A stretch of DNA of 64,000 nucleotides, taken from QUBU01 sp014337915 (GTDB lineage Bacteria; Pseudomonadota; Gammaproteobacteria; Steroidobacterales; GCA-2729495). The DNA is taken from positions 1 through 64,000 of the forward strand of contig SZOW01000009.1 of NCBI GenBank assembly GCA_030263395.1. Direction: 5' to 3'. The notes under the pieces were generated by a model. It was given only the letters and a program-made list of their open reading frames with translations. It did not search any database and was not told where the DNA came from. Both the position numbers and the translations under genes were made by a program. Positions 17,680 to 25,515 of the stretch are shown in pieces (the first letter of the stretch is position 1; each line of letters starts with the position of its first letter).

Positions 17680-19286
17680 GACGCGGCGGACTCGCGCCGG
17701 ACGGCTTCGAGTTCGGCCAGCGCAGCCCACAGGCAGGCGGACCGGGCATCGGCCACGCTGCTGGTGACCGCCAGTTCCAGCGTCGCCCGCGTCTCGCCGA
17801 TTTCCACCAGGCGCACGCCCGGGTTGCTGCCCAGCGGGGCGAGTACCTGCGCGAGGCGCGCAGCCAGTGCCGGTGTTGCGAGTCCACGCTCCACCGGCAG
17901 GGACACGATGATGCGCGGTGCAGGTCCGTGGACGCAGACCGGTCGCAACAGCCTTGCCAGGTGCGGGATCCGCAGCTCGGTGCCGGCGGCGTCGCGCAGG
18001 GTCGTTTCCAGCAGGCCGATGCGCACCACCTTCCCGGTGCAGGCCCCCATCTCCACCCAGTCGCCCACTGCCAGCCAGCGGCCGAAGAGCGTGGCGACGC
18101 CGACGATGGCCGTCGCGGCCAGCGGCACGGTGGCCAGGGCGAGCGCGGCCAGGCCCAGCAGGCCCATGCGCGGTGCGGCACCCTCGGCGTTGCCGGTGAT
18201 GACCGGTGCGACCAGCACCAGCGCCAGCACGATCAGCGCAATCTCGGTCAATGCGCCGGTTGCCGCCGCCAGGTCCCTGGGCAGCCAGCCGACGACCGTG
18301 GTGCCGCGGGCGATGTCGCGGAAGAACAGCCGCACCGCGCGCAGCAGCAGCGCCAGCGTGAGCAGCGCGAAGACCAGGATCACCAGCAACGGCACCGCCG
18401 CCACGATCCGCGAGGCGAGCGTGGCCAGCGGGTTGAGCAGGGCGCCGGTCAGCTGGCCGGTGAGGCTGCGCGTGCTCTCGAACAGCGAGAACGTGGCCAG
18501 GAGCCAGGCATAGACCAGTCCCAGCAGGGCGATCCAGCGGCCAACCGCAACGCCCAGCGACAGCGCGGTGCGTACCGTGGCCCGGCCGAACAGCTCGATG
18601 CGCCCCAGTCGCAGCGCCGGCACCTGGCCGGCACTGGTGTCGAGCCAGTCCGCGGCGCGATCGCCCAGTTGCCAGGCCCGCCGCAGCAGGAATACCGCCA
18701 GTACCGCGAACAGGACCGCCAGCGAGACGCCGAAAATGCCGCCCGCCACGGCGCTGCGGGTATGCTCGGTCGCCAGCGCCGCGCGGATCTGGGCCGCGAT
18801 GCGATCAGCGTGGACCTCCAGGCTGGCATCTCCCGCCAGTGCCGCATCCGCCGGCACCAGCTGCAGGACGGGGCGGGCGCCGACATAGATCACGGCCGCA
18901 CCACCGGCATGGGCGATGCGCACCTCATCGTCGCCGGCGTCCAGCACCTCGTGCAGCGCATCGTTGGCCGCTCGCGCACGCAGCGCGGCGCTCCGGCCGG
19001 CGTGCCCCGCCTGCAGCGCAAAGACGACGGTATCGCCCACGCGGACTTCCGCGGGCCTGGCTGCGGCCACCGTCGGCGGCGATGCGGCGGCCGCTCCGGC
19101 AGGCGTTGTGGCTGGGGCAGATTCTGCAGCTGCCGCGGCCGACGTGGGGCTGGCCTGTGTTGCCGCATCCGGCGCCTGCGCGGACACTGCCGTTGCGAGG
19201 GCGATGGATCCGAGCAGGATCAGCAGGCATTGCAGCCGCTGGCGGCCGGTCCCGGCAGGGCATGCGAAGTCGCGCAGGTTGATCAC
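17676..19286 (-). CDS. MscS-type mechanosensitive channel family protein
   Basis: About 536 residues. A signal peptide (LLILLGSIALATAVSAQA) precedes a low-complexity Ala/Thr/Pro region and a periplasmic domain. Several helices follow, then the MscS pore and beta region: LGLAALALATVPLAATAIVGVATLFGR leads into WLAVGDWVEMGACTGKVVRIGL, the typical beta-domain entry, near residue 420. Such channels release solutes on hypo-osmotic shock. The GTG at 19286 was preferred over more upstream codons because a TATGAT -10-like box at 19326-19331 would put the transcript start inside the longer frame. It is the first gene of a coupled three-gene operon with two antiporters. Confidence 0.8.
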   Translation of the reverse strand: MINLRDFACPAGTGRQRLQCLLILLGSIALATAVSAQAPDAATQASPTSAAAAAESAPATTPAGAAAASPPTVAAARPAEVRVGDTVVFALQAGHAGRSAALRARAANDALHEVLDAGDDEVRIAHAGGAAVIYVGARPVLQLVPADAALAGDASLEVHADRIAAQIRAALATEHTRSAVAGGIFGVSLAVLFAVLAVFLLRRAWQLGDRAADWLDTSAGQVPALRLGRIELFGRATVRTALSLGVAVGRWIALLGLVYAWLLATFSLFESTRSLTGQLTGALLNPLATLASRIVAAVPLLVILVFALLTLALLLRAVRLFFRDIARGTTVVGWLPRDLAAATGALTEIALIVLALVLVAPVITGNAEGAAPRMGLLGLAALALATVPLAATAIVGVATLFGRWLAVGDWVEMGACTGKVVRIGLLETTLRDAAGTELRIPHLARLLRPVCVHGPAPRIIVSLPVERGLATPALAARLAQVLAPLGSNPGVRLVEIGETRATLELAVTSSVADARSACLWAALAELEAVRRESAAS

Positions 19287-19325
19287 GCTGATGGGACCAG
19301 TCTCCGGGTGTCGCCCGGGGATTAG

Positions 19326-19331
19326 ATCATA
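19326..19331 (-). promoter_or_regulatory. possible -10 box of the MscS-antiporter operon
   Basis: On the minus strand TATGAT lies about 40 bases before the GTG start at 19286. No good -35 is visible. Position supports the shorter start of the channel gene. Confidence 0.3.
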
Positions 19332-19378
19332 GTCGGGCGTGGGTCGGGTGCCGGCACGTGCCGGCCCCTGCACGGCCG

Positions 19379-21955
19379 CTACAGCTTCTTCAGGTGGTAC
19401 AGCGCATCCAGCGCCTCTCGAGGCGACATGCGGTCCGGGTCCAGCTGCGCGAGCGCCTCGCGCAGCGGCTCGGCCACCGGCACCGGGCGCAGGTCCAGCT
19501 CGGCCTGCGGCCGCGGCTGGCGGTGCTCGCGGGTCTGGCGCTCGAGTTCGGCGAGATAGCTGCGCGCCCGGCTGATCACGGTGCCGGGCACGCCGGCCAG
19601 TGCCGCCACCTGCAGGCCGTAGCTCTGGTTGGCCGGGCCTTCCTTGACGGCGTGCATGAAGATCAGCCGCTCGCCGTGGCTGGTGGCGTCGAGGTGCAGG
19701 TTGGCGCAGCCGGGCAGTTCGCCGGCGAGTGCGGTCAGCTCGAAATAGTGGGTGGCGAACAGCGTGAACGAGCCGATGCGCTCGCCGATGTAGTGCGCTG
19801 CCGCCCAGGCCAGCGAGAGGCCATCGAAGGTGCTGGTGCCGCGGCCCACCTCGTCCATCAGCACCAGGCTCTGGGCGGTGGCATTGTTGAGGATGTTGGC
19901 GGTCTCGGTCATCTCCACCATGAAGGTCGAGCGGCCGCCGGCGAGGTCGTCGGCGGCGCCGATGCGGGTGAAGATGCGGTCCAGCGGGCCGATGCGCGCG
20001 GCCGCCGCCGGCACGAAGCTGCCGATGTGCGCGAGGATGGCGATCAGCGCGGCCTGGCGCATGTACGTGGACTTGCCGCCCATGTTCGGCCCGGTGATGA
20101 CCAGCAGGCGCCGCCCGGCATCGAGCACCAGGTCGTTGGCGATGAACGGGCCGTCGAGCACCTGCTCGACGACCGGGTGGCGCCCGGCGCGCACGCTGAA
20201 CACCGGCTCCGTGGTCAGCTCGGGGCGGCAGTAACCGAGTTCCCTGGCGCGGTTGGCCAGGTTGACGAGCACATCGGCCTCGGCCAGTGCGCCGGCCATG
20301 GCCTGCAGCGGCGCCAGCACCGCGAGCAGCTGGTCGAGCAGCTGCTCGTAGAGTTCCTTCTCGCGGGCCAGCGCCCGCTCGCGCGCCGAGAGCACCTTGC
20401 CCTCGAAGTCCTGCAGCTCGGGGGTGATGTAGCGCTCGGCGCCCTTGAGCGTCTGCCGGCGGATGTACTCGGGCGGCGCGCTGGCGGCCTGCGCGCGCGA
20501 CAGCTCGATGTAGAAGCCGTGCACGCGGTTGTAGCCGACCTTGAGCGAGGGCAGGCCGGTGCGCTCGCGCTCGCGCTGCTCGAGGCCCACGAGGTAGCGG
20601 TCGGCGTTCTCCGCGATGTCGCGCAGCTCGTCGAGCTGGGGATCGAAGCCGGCGGCGATCACGCCGCCGTCGCGGACCAGCATCGGCGGCTCGGCGACCA
20701 GCGCGCGTTCCAGCAGCGAGCGCTCGGCGACCTGCTCGGCGAGGCGGCCGGCCAGCGTCGCCAGCAGCGGCGAGTCGTAGGCGGCGAGGCCGGTGCGGAT
20801 CCCGGGCAGCAGCTGCAGGGCCAGGCGCAGCTGCGCCAGGTCACGCGGCCGGGCGGAACGCATGGCCACCCGCGCCAGGATACGCTCGAGGTCGCCGATG
20901 GCCTGCAGGGATTCGCCGATGGCCGTGGGCGGCTGCGCCTGCAGGGCCTCGAGCGCCTGGTAGCGCCGGTTGAGCAGCGCCTGGTCGCGCAGCGGGCGCT
21001 GCAGCCAGCGCCGCAGCAGGCGGCTGCCCATGGCGGTGACGCAGTGGTCGAGCACGCCGGCGAGCGTGGCGCTGCTGCGCCCGGCGAGGCTGCTGTCGAG
21101 TTCGAGGTTGCGCCGGGTGGCGGCATCCATCAGCAGCGCATCGTCGAGCTGTTCGGTGCTGATGCGCTCGACATGCGGCAGGGCCGTGCGCTGCGTGTCC
21201 TTGACGTACTGGAGCAGGCAGCCGGCGGCACGCACCGCCTGCATCAGGTCCTCGCAGCCGAAGCCGGCGAGGTCGCGGGTGCCGAACTGCGCGCAGAGCG
21301 TGCGCCGCGCGGCATCCACCTCGAAATGCCAGGGCGGCCGCTGCTTCACGCTCTGCATGCCGGCCTGAGTGGCAGCGCCCGCGGCGCCTTCCTCCACCAG
21401 CAGCTCGGCGGGCCGCAGGCGCTCGAGTTCGTTGGCGAGATCGTCCTCGCCGGCGAATTCGGCGACACAGAAGCGTCCGGCGGACAGCTCCAGCCAGGCC
21501 AGGCCAATGGCGCCCCCGCCACGGCAGACCGCGGCGATGAGGTTCTCGCGGCGCGCTTCCAGCAGCGCCTCGTCGGTGAGCGTGCCGGGTGTCACCACGC
21601 GCACCACGCGGCGCTCCACCGGACCCTTGGCCGTGCGCGGATCGCCGATCTGCTCGCAGATGGCCACCGACTCGCCCTGGCGCACCAGGCGCGCGAGATA
21701 GCCTTCCGCCGCATGATAGGGAACACCGGCCATGGGGATCGTCGCGCCCGCGGACTGGCCGCGCGCGGTCAGCGTGATGTCGAGCAGGCGCGCGGCGCGG
21801 CGCGCGTCCTCGTAGAACAGCTCGTAGAAATCCCCCATGCGGTAGAACAGCAGCATGTCCGGGAACTCCGCCTTGATGCGCAGGTACTGCTGCATCACCG
21901 GCGTGTGCGTTGACATGGCGCTGTCGCCGGCGGGACTCGGATCGGGGCTGGTCAT
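19379..21955 (-). CDS. mutS: DNA mismatch repair protein MutS
   Basis: Recognises mismatches and recruits MutL. The 858-residue protein carries the mismatch-contacting Phe-X-Glu in MGDFYELF near residue 42. Further on are the Walker A motif GPNMGGKSTYMRQ near residue 615, Walker B in DEVGRGTSTFDG near 690, and the late HYFELTAL. It is full length for the MutS1 family. ATG 21955 is used; ATG 21916 (MSTHTPVM) would start closer to the conserved region. Together with cinA, recA and recX downstream on the other strand it forms the repair neighbourhood usual in Gammaproteobacteria. Confidence 0.97.
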   Translation of the reverse strand: MTSPDPSPAGDSAMSTHTPVMQQYLRIKAEFPDMLLFYRMGDFYELFYEDARRAARLLDITLTARGQSAGATIPMAGVPYHAAEGYLARLVRQGESVAICEQIGDPRTAKGPVERRVVRVVTPGTLTDEALLEARRENLIAAVCRGGGAIGLAWLELSAGRFCVAEFAGEDDLANELERLRPAELLVEEGAAGAATQAGMQSVKQRPPWHFEVDAARRTLCAQFGTRDLAGFGCEDLMQAVRAAGCLLQYVKDTQRTALPHVERISTEQLDDALLMDAATRRNLELDSSLAGRSSATLAGVLDHCVTAMGSRLLRRWLQRPLRDQALLNRRYQALEALQAQPPTAIGESLQAIGDLERILARVAMRSARPRDLAQLRLALQLLPGIRTGLAAYDSPLLATLAGRLAEQVAERSLLERALVAEPPMLVRDGGVIAAGFDPQLDELRDIAENADRYLVGLEQRERERTGLPSLKVGYNRVHGFYIELSRAQAASAPPEYIRRQTLKGAERYITPELQDFEGKVLSARERALAREKELYEQLLDQLLAVLAPLQAMAGALAEADVLVNLANRARELGYCRPELTTEPVFSVRAGRHPVVEQVLDGPFIANDLVLDAGRRLLVITGPNMGGKSTYMRQAALIAILAHIGSFVPAAAARIGPLDRIFTRIGAADDLAGGRSTFMVEMTETANILNNATAQSLVLMDEVGRGTSTFDGLSLAWAAAHYIGERIGSFTLFATHYFELTALAGELPGCANLHLDATSHGERLIFMHAVKEGPANQSYGLQVAALAGVPGTVISRARSYLAELERQTREHRQPRPQAELDLRPVPVAEPLREALAQLDPDRMSPREALDALYHLKKL

Positions 21956-22042
21956 AGGGGACGCTATGGGAGGCTATTTGCGCAGCGCGCGCAAGCCCCG
22001 CGGCGCATTGACCCCACCGGGCAGCGGCGGCAGAGTGCGCCG

Positions 22043-23134
22043 ATGCACGTCGTGCACCTGGAAACCGGCCGCCATCCCTATGGCGGTGCCCGCCAGGCCC
22101 TCATTCTCATGCGCGGCCTCAAGGCACGGAGCGTGGAGGGCACGCTGGCCTGCACCGCCGGCGGGCAGCTCGCCGGCGAGGCGCGCCGCCTGGGCCTGGC
22201 CTTGCGGGAACTGCCGATGCGCGGCGACCACGACCTCGGCTTCATCGGCCGCTTCGCCACGCTGCTGCGTGAACTGCAGCCGGACCTGGTCCACGTGCAC
22301 AGCCGCCGCGGCGCGGACTGGTTCGGCGGGCTCGCGGCGCGGCGTGCCGGCATCCCGGCGCTGCTGACGCGCCGCGTGGACCGCAGCGAGGGGCTGCTGT
22401 CGCGGCTGAAGTACCGGCCCTACGGGCGCGTGGTGGCGATCTCCACGGCAATCCGCCGGCAGCTGGAGTCCGTGGGCCTGCGCCCGCCGCAGCTGGCCCT
22501 GGTGCGCAGCGCGGTGGAGCCGGCGCTGCAGGATCCCGCCTGGTCGCGCGAGCGGCTGGCCCGGGAATTCGCGCTTGATCCACGCTGCCAGCTGGTCGGC
22601 TGCGTTTCCCAGCTCATTGCCCGCAAGGGCCACGCCGAACTGCTGCAGGCCTGGCGCGCGGTGGCGCCGGCCTGTCCGCAGGCACGGCTGCTGCTGTTCG
22701 GCCAGGGGCCGCTGGAGGCGTCGCTGCGCCGGCGGGTACGGACGCTTGGCCTGGAGGCTTCCGTCCTGTTTGCCGGTTTTCGGCCCGACCTTGCGTCCTT
22801 CATCGGGCGGCTGGATGTGCTGGCCCATGCTGCGAGCGCGGAGGGCCTCGGACTGGCGGTGCTGGAAGCCGAGGCCGCCGGCGTGCCGGTGGTGGCCTTC
22901 CGCGCCGGCGGTGTGCCCGAGATCGTCGCCGACGGGCGCACGGGTTACCTGGTACGCGCCGGCGACGCGGCGGCCTTTGCCATCGCGCTCACCGAGCTGC
23001 TGCAGAACGAGGCCCGGCGCAAGGCGCTCGGTGCCGCGGCCTGGGACTGGGTGGCCCGGGAGTTCCGCGTGGCCGACATGGTGGATGCCTATTTGACCTT
23101 GTACCGCGATCTGGCCGAGACTCGCTCCCGCTGA
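22043..23134 (+). CDS. GT4-type glycosyltransferase
   Basis: A 363-residue family 4-like glycosyltransferase with two Rossmann halves. The N-terminal part has the glycine loop region ETGRHPYGGARQALILMRGL; the C-terminal half has the donor site pattern VLAHAASAEGLGLAVLEAEAAGVPVVAF with the E-x7-E motif (EGLGLAVLE), followed by GGVPEIVADGRTGYLV. Such enzymes use nucleotide sugars for lipopolysaccharide or other glycans. It is divergent from mutS, and no polysaccharide cluster surrounds it, so the acceptor is unknown. Confidence 0.85.
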   Translation: MHVVHLETGRHPYGGARQALILMRGLKARSVEGTLACTAGGQLAGEARRLGLALRELPMRGDHDLGFIGRFATLLRELQPDLVHVHSRRGADWFGGLAARRAGIPALLTRRVDRSEGLLSRLKYRPYGRVVAISTAIRRQLESVGLRPPQLALVRSAVEPALQDPAWSRERLAREFALDPRCQLVGCVSQLIARKGHAELLQAWRAVAPACPQARLLLFGQGPLEASLRRRVRTLGLEASVLFAGFRPDLASFIGRLDVLAHAASAEGLGLAVLEAEAAGVPVVAFRAGGVPEIVADGRTGYLVRAGDAAAFAIALTELLQNEARRKALGAAAWDWVAREFRVADMVDAYLTLYRDLAETRSR

Positions 23135-23169
23135 CGGATCATGCCGGCAGCAAGGCAGGGGACCCGCCC

Positions 23170-23670
23170 ATGACCGACTTCGACGCCCGGTCCGCCGACC
23201 TCGTGCGGCGCATCGCTGCGGCGCTCGCCGCGAAGAGCGCGCGCCTCGCGGTGGCTGAATCCTGCACCGGCGGCTGGATCGCCAAGCTGCTGACCGACCA
23301 GCCCGGCAGCTCGGCCTGGTTCGGCTACGGCTTCGTCACCTACAGCAACGAGGCCAAGCAGGCCCTGCTCGGCGTCAGCGCCGACACGCTCGCGGCCCAG
23401 GGTGCGGTGAGCACCGATGTGGCCGAGCAGATGGCGACCGGCGCGCGGCTCGCCAGCGCCGCGGAGATCGCGGTGGCCGTGTCCGGCATCGCCGGACCGG
23501 ATGGCGGCAGCGCCGACAAGCCGGTGGGCACCGTGTGCCTGGCCTGGGCGGGGCCGGGGGTGCAGCTCGTCAGCCAGCAGCGCCGCTTCAGCGGCGACCG
23601 TGATGCCGTGCGCCGCCAGAGCGTGGTCGCCGCGCTGGAGGGCGTGCTCGCGCAGCTGACGGCGCCGTGA
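23170..23670 (+). CDS. pncC: CinA C-terminal type nicotinamide-nucleotide amidohydrolase
   Basis: The 166-residue protein is the stand-alone C-terminal CinA domain, which deamidates nicotinamide mononucleotide in NAD salvage. Family stretches are visible: LAVAESCTGGWIAKLLTDQPG near residue 30, then FGYGFVTYSNEAKQALLGV, VAVSGIAGPDGGSADKPVGTV and RFSGDRDAVRRQSV. AGGGG precedes the ATG. It sits just before recA as in many relatives. Confidence 0.92.
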   Translation: MTDFDARSADLVRRIAAALAAKSARLAVAESCTGGWIAKLLTDQPGSSAWFGYGFVTYSNEAKQALLGVSADTLAAQGAVSTDVAEQMATGARLASAAEIAVAVSGIAGPDGGSADKPVGTVCLAWAGPGVQLVSQQRRFSGDRDAVRRQSVVAALEGVLAQLTAP

Positions 23671-23820
23671 CCGGGGTGGCCCTTCCATCCGCATGTAACA
23701 CTCGCGCGTAAGCTGCGGAATCCACCCGATCTTGCGCCGCCGCGGCCGGTTGCCTGGAGCGATTTGCCGATTCCGGGTGAATCGCCGGCATTTGCTGGGT
23801 CACCGGCTGAGCCACATCTG

Positions 23821-23829
23821 TGGAATAAT
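23821..23829 (+). promoter_or_regulatory. possible extended -10 of recA
   Basis: TGGAATAAT has the extended TGn and a five-of-six match to TATAAT, 52 bases before the recA ATG. No CTG-N10-CAG SOS box of the E. coli type was found nearby, so a LexA site, if present, has a different sequence. Confidence 0.35.
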
Positions 23830-23880
23830 CCTTTTCATTCCTCACAGCAGGCAGCGACCCGCGGTCGCCACGGAAATCCT

Positions 23881-24945
23881 ATGGATGACAATCGCAAGAA
23901 GGCCCTCGCGGCCGCCCTCGGGCAGATCGAACGGCAATTCGGCAAGGGCTCGGTCATGCGCCTCGGCGACGGCGGTGCGAACCGCGACATCGAGGCGATC
24001 CCCACCGGCTCCCTCGGGCTGGACATCGCGCTCGGCATTGGCGGCCTGCCGCGTGGCCGCGTGGTGGAGATCTTCGGGCCGGAATCCTCGGGCAAGACCA
24101 CGCTGACGCTGCAGGTCATCGCCGAGTGCCAGAAGCGCGGCGGTACCGCGGCCTTCGTCGATGCCGAGCATGCGCTCGACCCGGTCTATGCCGAGAAACT
24201 GGGGGTCAACGTCAACGACCTGCTGGTGTCGCAGCCCGACACCGGCGAGCAGGCCCTGGAGATCACCGACCTGCTGGTGCGCTCGGGTGCGGTGGACATC
24301 GTCGTCGTCGACTCGGTCGCTGCGCTGACGCCGAAGGCCGAGATCGAGGGCGAGATGGGCGACTCCCATGTCGGCCTGCAGGCGCGGCTGATGTCGCAGG
24401 CGCTGCGCAAGCTCACCGGCAACATCAAGCGCTCCAACACCATCGTCATCTTCATCAACCAGATCCGCATGAAGATCGGCGTCATGTTCGGCAACCCGGA
24501 GACCACCACCGGCGGCAACGCTCTGAAGTTCTACGCCTCCGTGCGCCTGGATATCCGCCGCATCGGCTCCATCAAGAAGGGCGAGGAAGTCATCGGCGCC
24601 GAGACCCGGGTCAAGGTAGTGAAGAACAAGGTCGCGCCGCCCTTCAAGATGGCGGAGTTCGAGATCCTCTACAACCACGGCATTTCCCGCGAGGGCGAGC
24701 TCATCGAACTCGGCGTCAAGCATGGCCTGGTGGCCAAGTCCGGCGCCTGGTTCAACTACGGCCGCGAGCGCATCGGGCAGGGCAAGGAAAATGCCCGCGA
24801 GTACCTGCTCCAGCACCCGGAGATCGCCCGCGAGATCGAGGCCAAGGTCCGGTCGCTGGCCATGCCGAAGCCCGCCGAGCCCCGCGAAGGCGCCGCCGCC
24901 CGCGACAGCGAAACCGAGCCCGAAGCCGCCGTCAGCGAAGCCTGA
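23881..24945 (+). CDS. recA: recombinase RecA
   Basis: Strand-exchange protein and LexA co-protease activator, 354 residues. The N-terminal KKALAAALGQIERQFGKGSV is canonical, as are Walker A GPESSGKTT near residue 66, FVDAEHALDPVYA, the loop L1/L2 region IRMKIGVMFGNPETTTGGNA and ending-half KVVKNKVAPPFK. The tail is acidic and variable, as expected. ATG 23881 gives the standard MDDNRKKAL start; upstream in-frame codons have no support. It is followed by a 94-base inverted repeat and then recX. Confidence 0.98.
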   Translation: MDDNRKKALAAALGQIERQFGKGSVMRLGDGGANRDIEAIPTGSLGLDIALGIGGLPRGRVVEIFGPESSGKTTLTLQVIAECQKRGGTAAFVDAEHALDPVYAEKLGVNVNDLLVSQPDTGEQALEITDLLVRSGAVDIVVVDSVAALTPKAEIEGEMGDSHVGLQARLMSQALRKLTGNIKRSNTIVIFINQIRMKIGVMFGNPETTTGGNALKFYASVRLDIRRIGSIKKGEEVIGAETRVKVVKNKVAPPFKMAEFEILYNHGISREGELIELGVKHGLVAKSGAWFNYGRERIGQGKENAREYLLQHPEIAREIEAKVRSLAMPKPAEPREGAAARDSETEPEAAVSEA

Positions 24946-24958
24946 CGCCTGCAAGCCG

Positions 24959-25052
24959 CGGTGCCGGTGTTCACTTATTGACTATTCGGCCGGCGTGGGT
25001 CCGGCTGGAGTGCCAGCCGTTGGGAATAGTCAATAAGTCAACACCGGCACCG
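24959..25052. repeat. 94-base near-perfect inverted repeat between recA and recX
   Basis: The arms 24959-24987 and 25024-25052 are 29 bases long and complementary at 28 positions; the only mismatch is C24972 against C25039. The 36-base middle holds a second stem, CGGCTGG (25002-25008) with CCAGCCG (25013-25019). No T-run follows, so it is not a classic terminator. It contains the likely ribosome site and start codon of recX. Confidence 0.9.
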
Positions 25053-25490
25053 AAACGGTCGGCGCGGGCAGCGGCCATGGACCTGCTGGCCCGGCGCGAG
25101 CATTCGCTGGCCGAGCTGCGGCTCAAGCTGGCTGACCGGGAGTTCCCGCCGGAGGACATCGAGGCGGCGCTGACTGCCCTGGCCCGCGAGGGCCTGGTGA
25201 GCGACGAGCGGTTCCTCGAGGCCTTCATCGCCGCCCGTATCCGCAAGGGGCAGGGACCCATTAGAATCCGCGCCGAGCTTCTCCAGCGCGGCATCGGCGC
25301 CGACACCGCCAGCCGGGCCCTGGCAGACGCCCATGACTGGCGCGCCCTCGCCCGGGAAGTCCGGGCCAGCCGCTTCGGCCCGCAGCCCCCGGCGGACTTC
25401 CGCGACCGGGCCCGCCAGTCGCGCTTCCTCGAGTACCGCGGCTTCACCCCGGACCAGATCCGCGCCTGCTTCGGAAGCAACGAGGAATAG
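25020..25490 (+). CDS. recX: regulatory protein RecX
   Basis: Inhibitor or modulator of RecA filaments. The helical-repeat protein is recognisable by AMDLLARREHSLAELRLKL, followed by ALTALAREGLVSDERFLEAFIAAR and the final RFLEYRGFTPDQIRACF. The TTG at 25020 has GGAG nine bases upstream and gives 156 residues, the usual RecX length with about 19 residues before MDLLA. ATG 25077 would give only 137 residues. If TTG is right, the start region lies inside the inverted repeat, so expression is probably controlled by RNA folding. It follows recA and precedes alaS. Confidence 0.88.
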   Translation: MGIVNKSTPAPKRSARAAAMDLLARREHSLAELRLKLADREFPPEDIEAALTALAREGLVSDERFLEAFIAARIRKGQGPIRIRAELLQRGIGADTASRALADAHDWRALAREVRASRFGPQPPADFRDRARQSRFLEYRGFTPDQIRACFGSNEE

Positions 25491-25515
25491 AAGCCCCGTT
25501 GAGAGCAAGAGCACC

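Noticed and set aside
19358..21913. 851-codon open frame on the plus strand opposite mutS
   Set aside because: It mirrors mutS in codon phase, is rich in Arg, Ala and His, and has no domain. Such antisense frames are common in G+C-rich genes.
23700..23880. SOS (LexA) box upstream of recA
   Set aside because: No CTG-N10-CAG palindrome; the CTGT..ACAG pair there is 22 bases apart.
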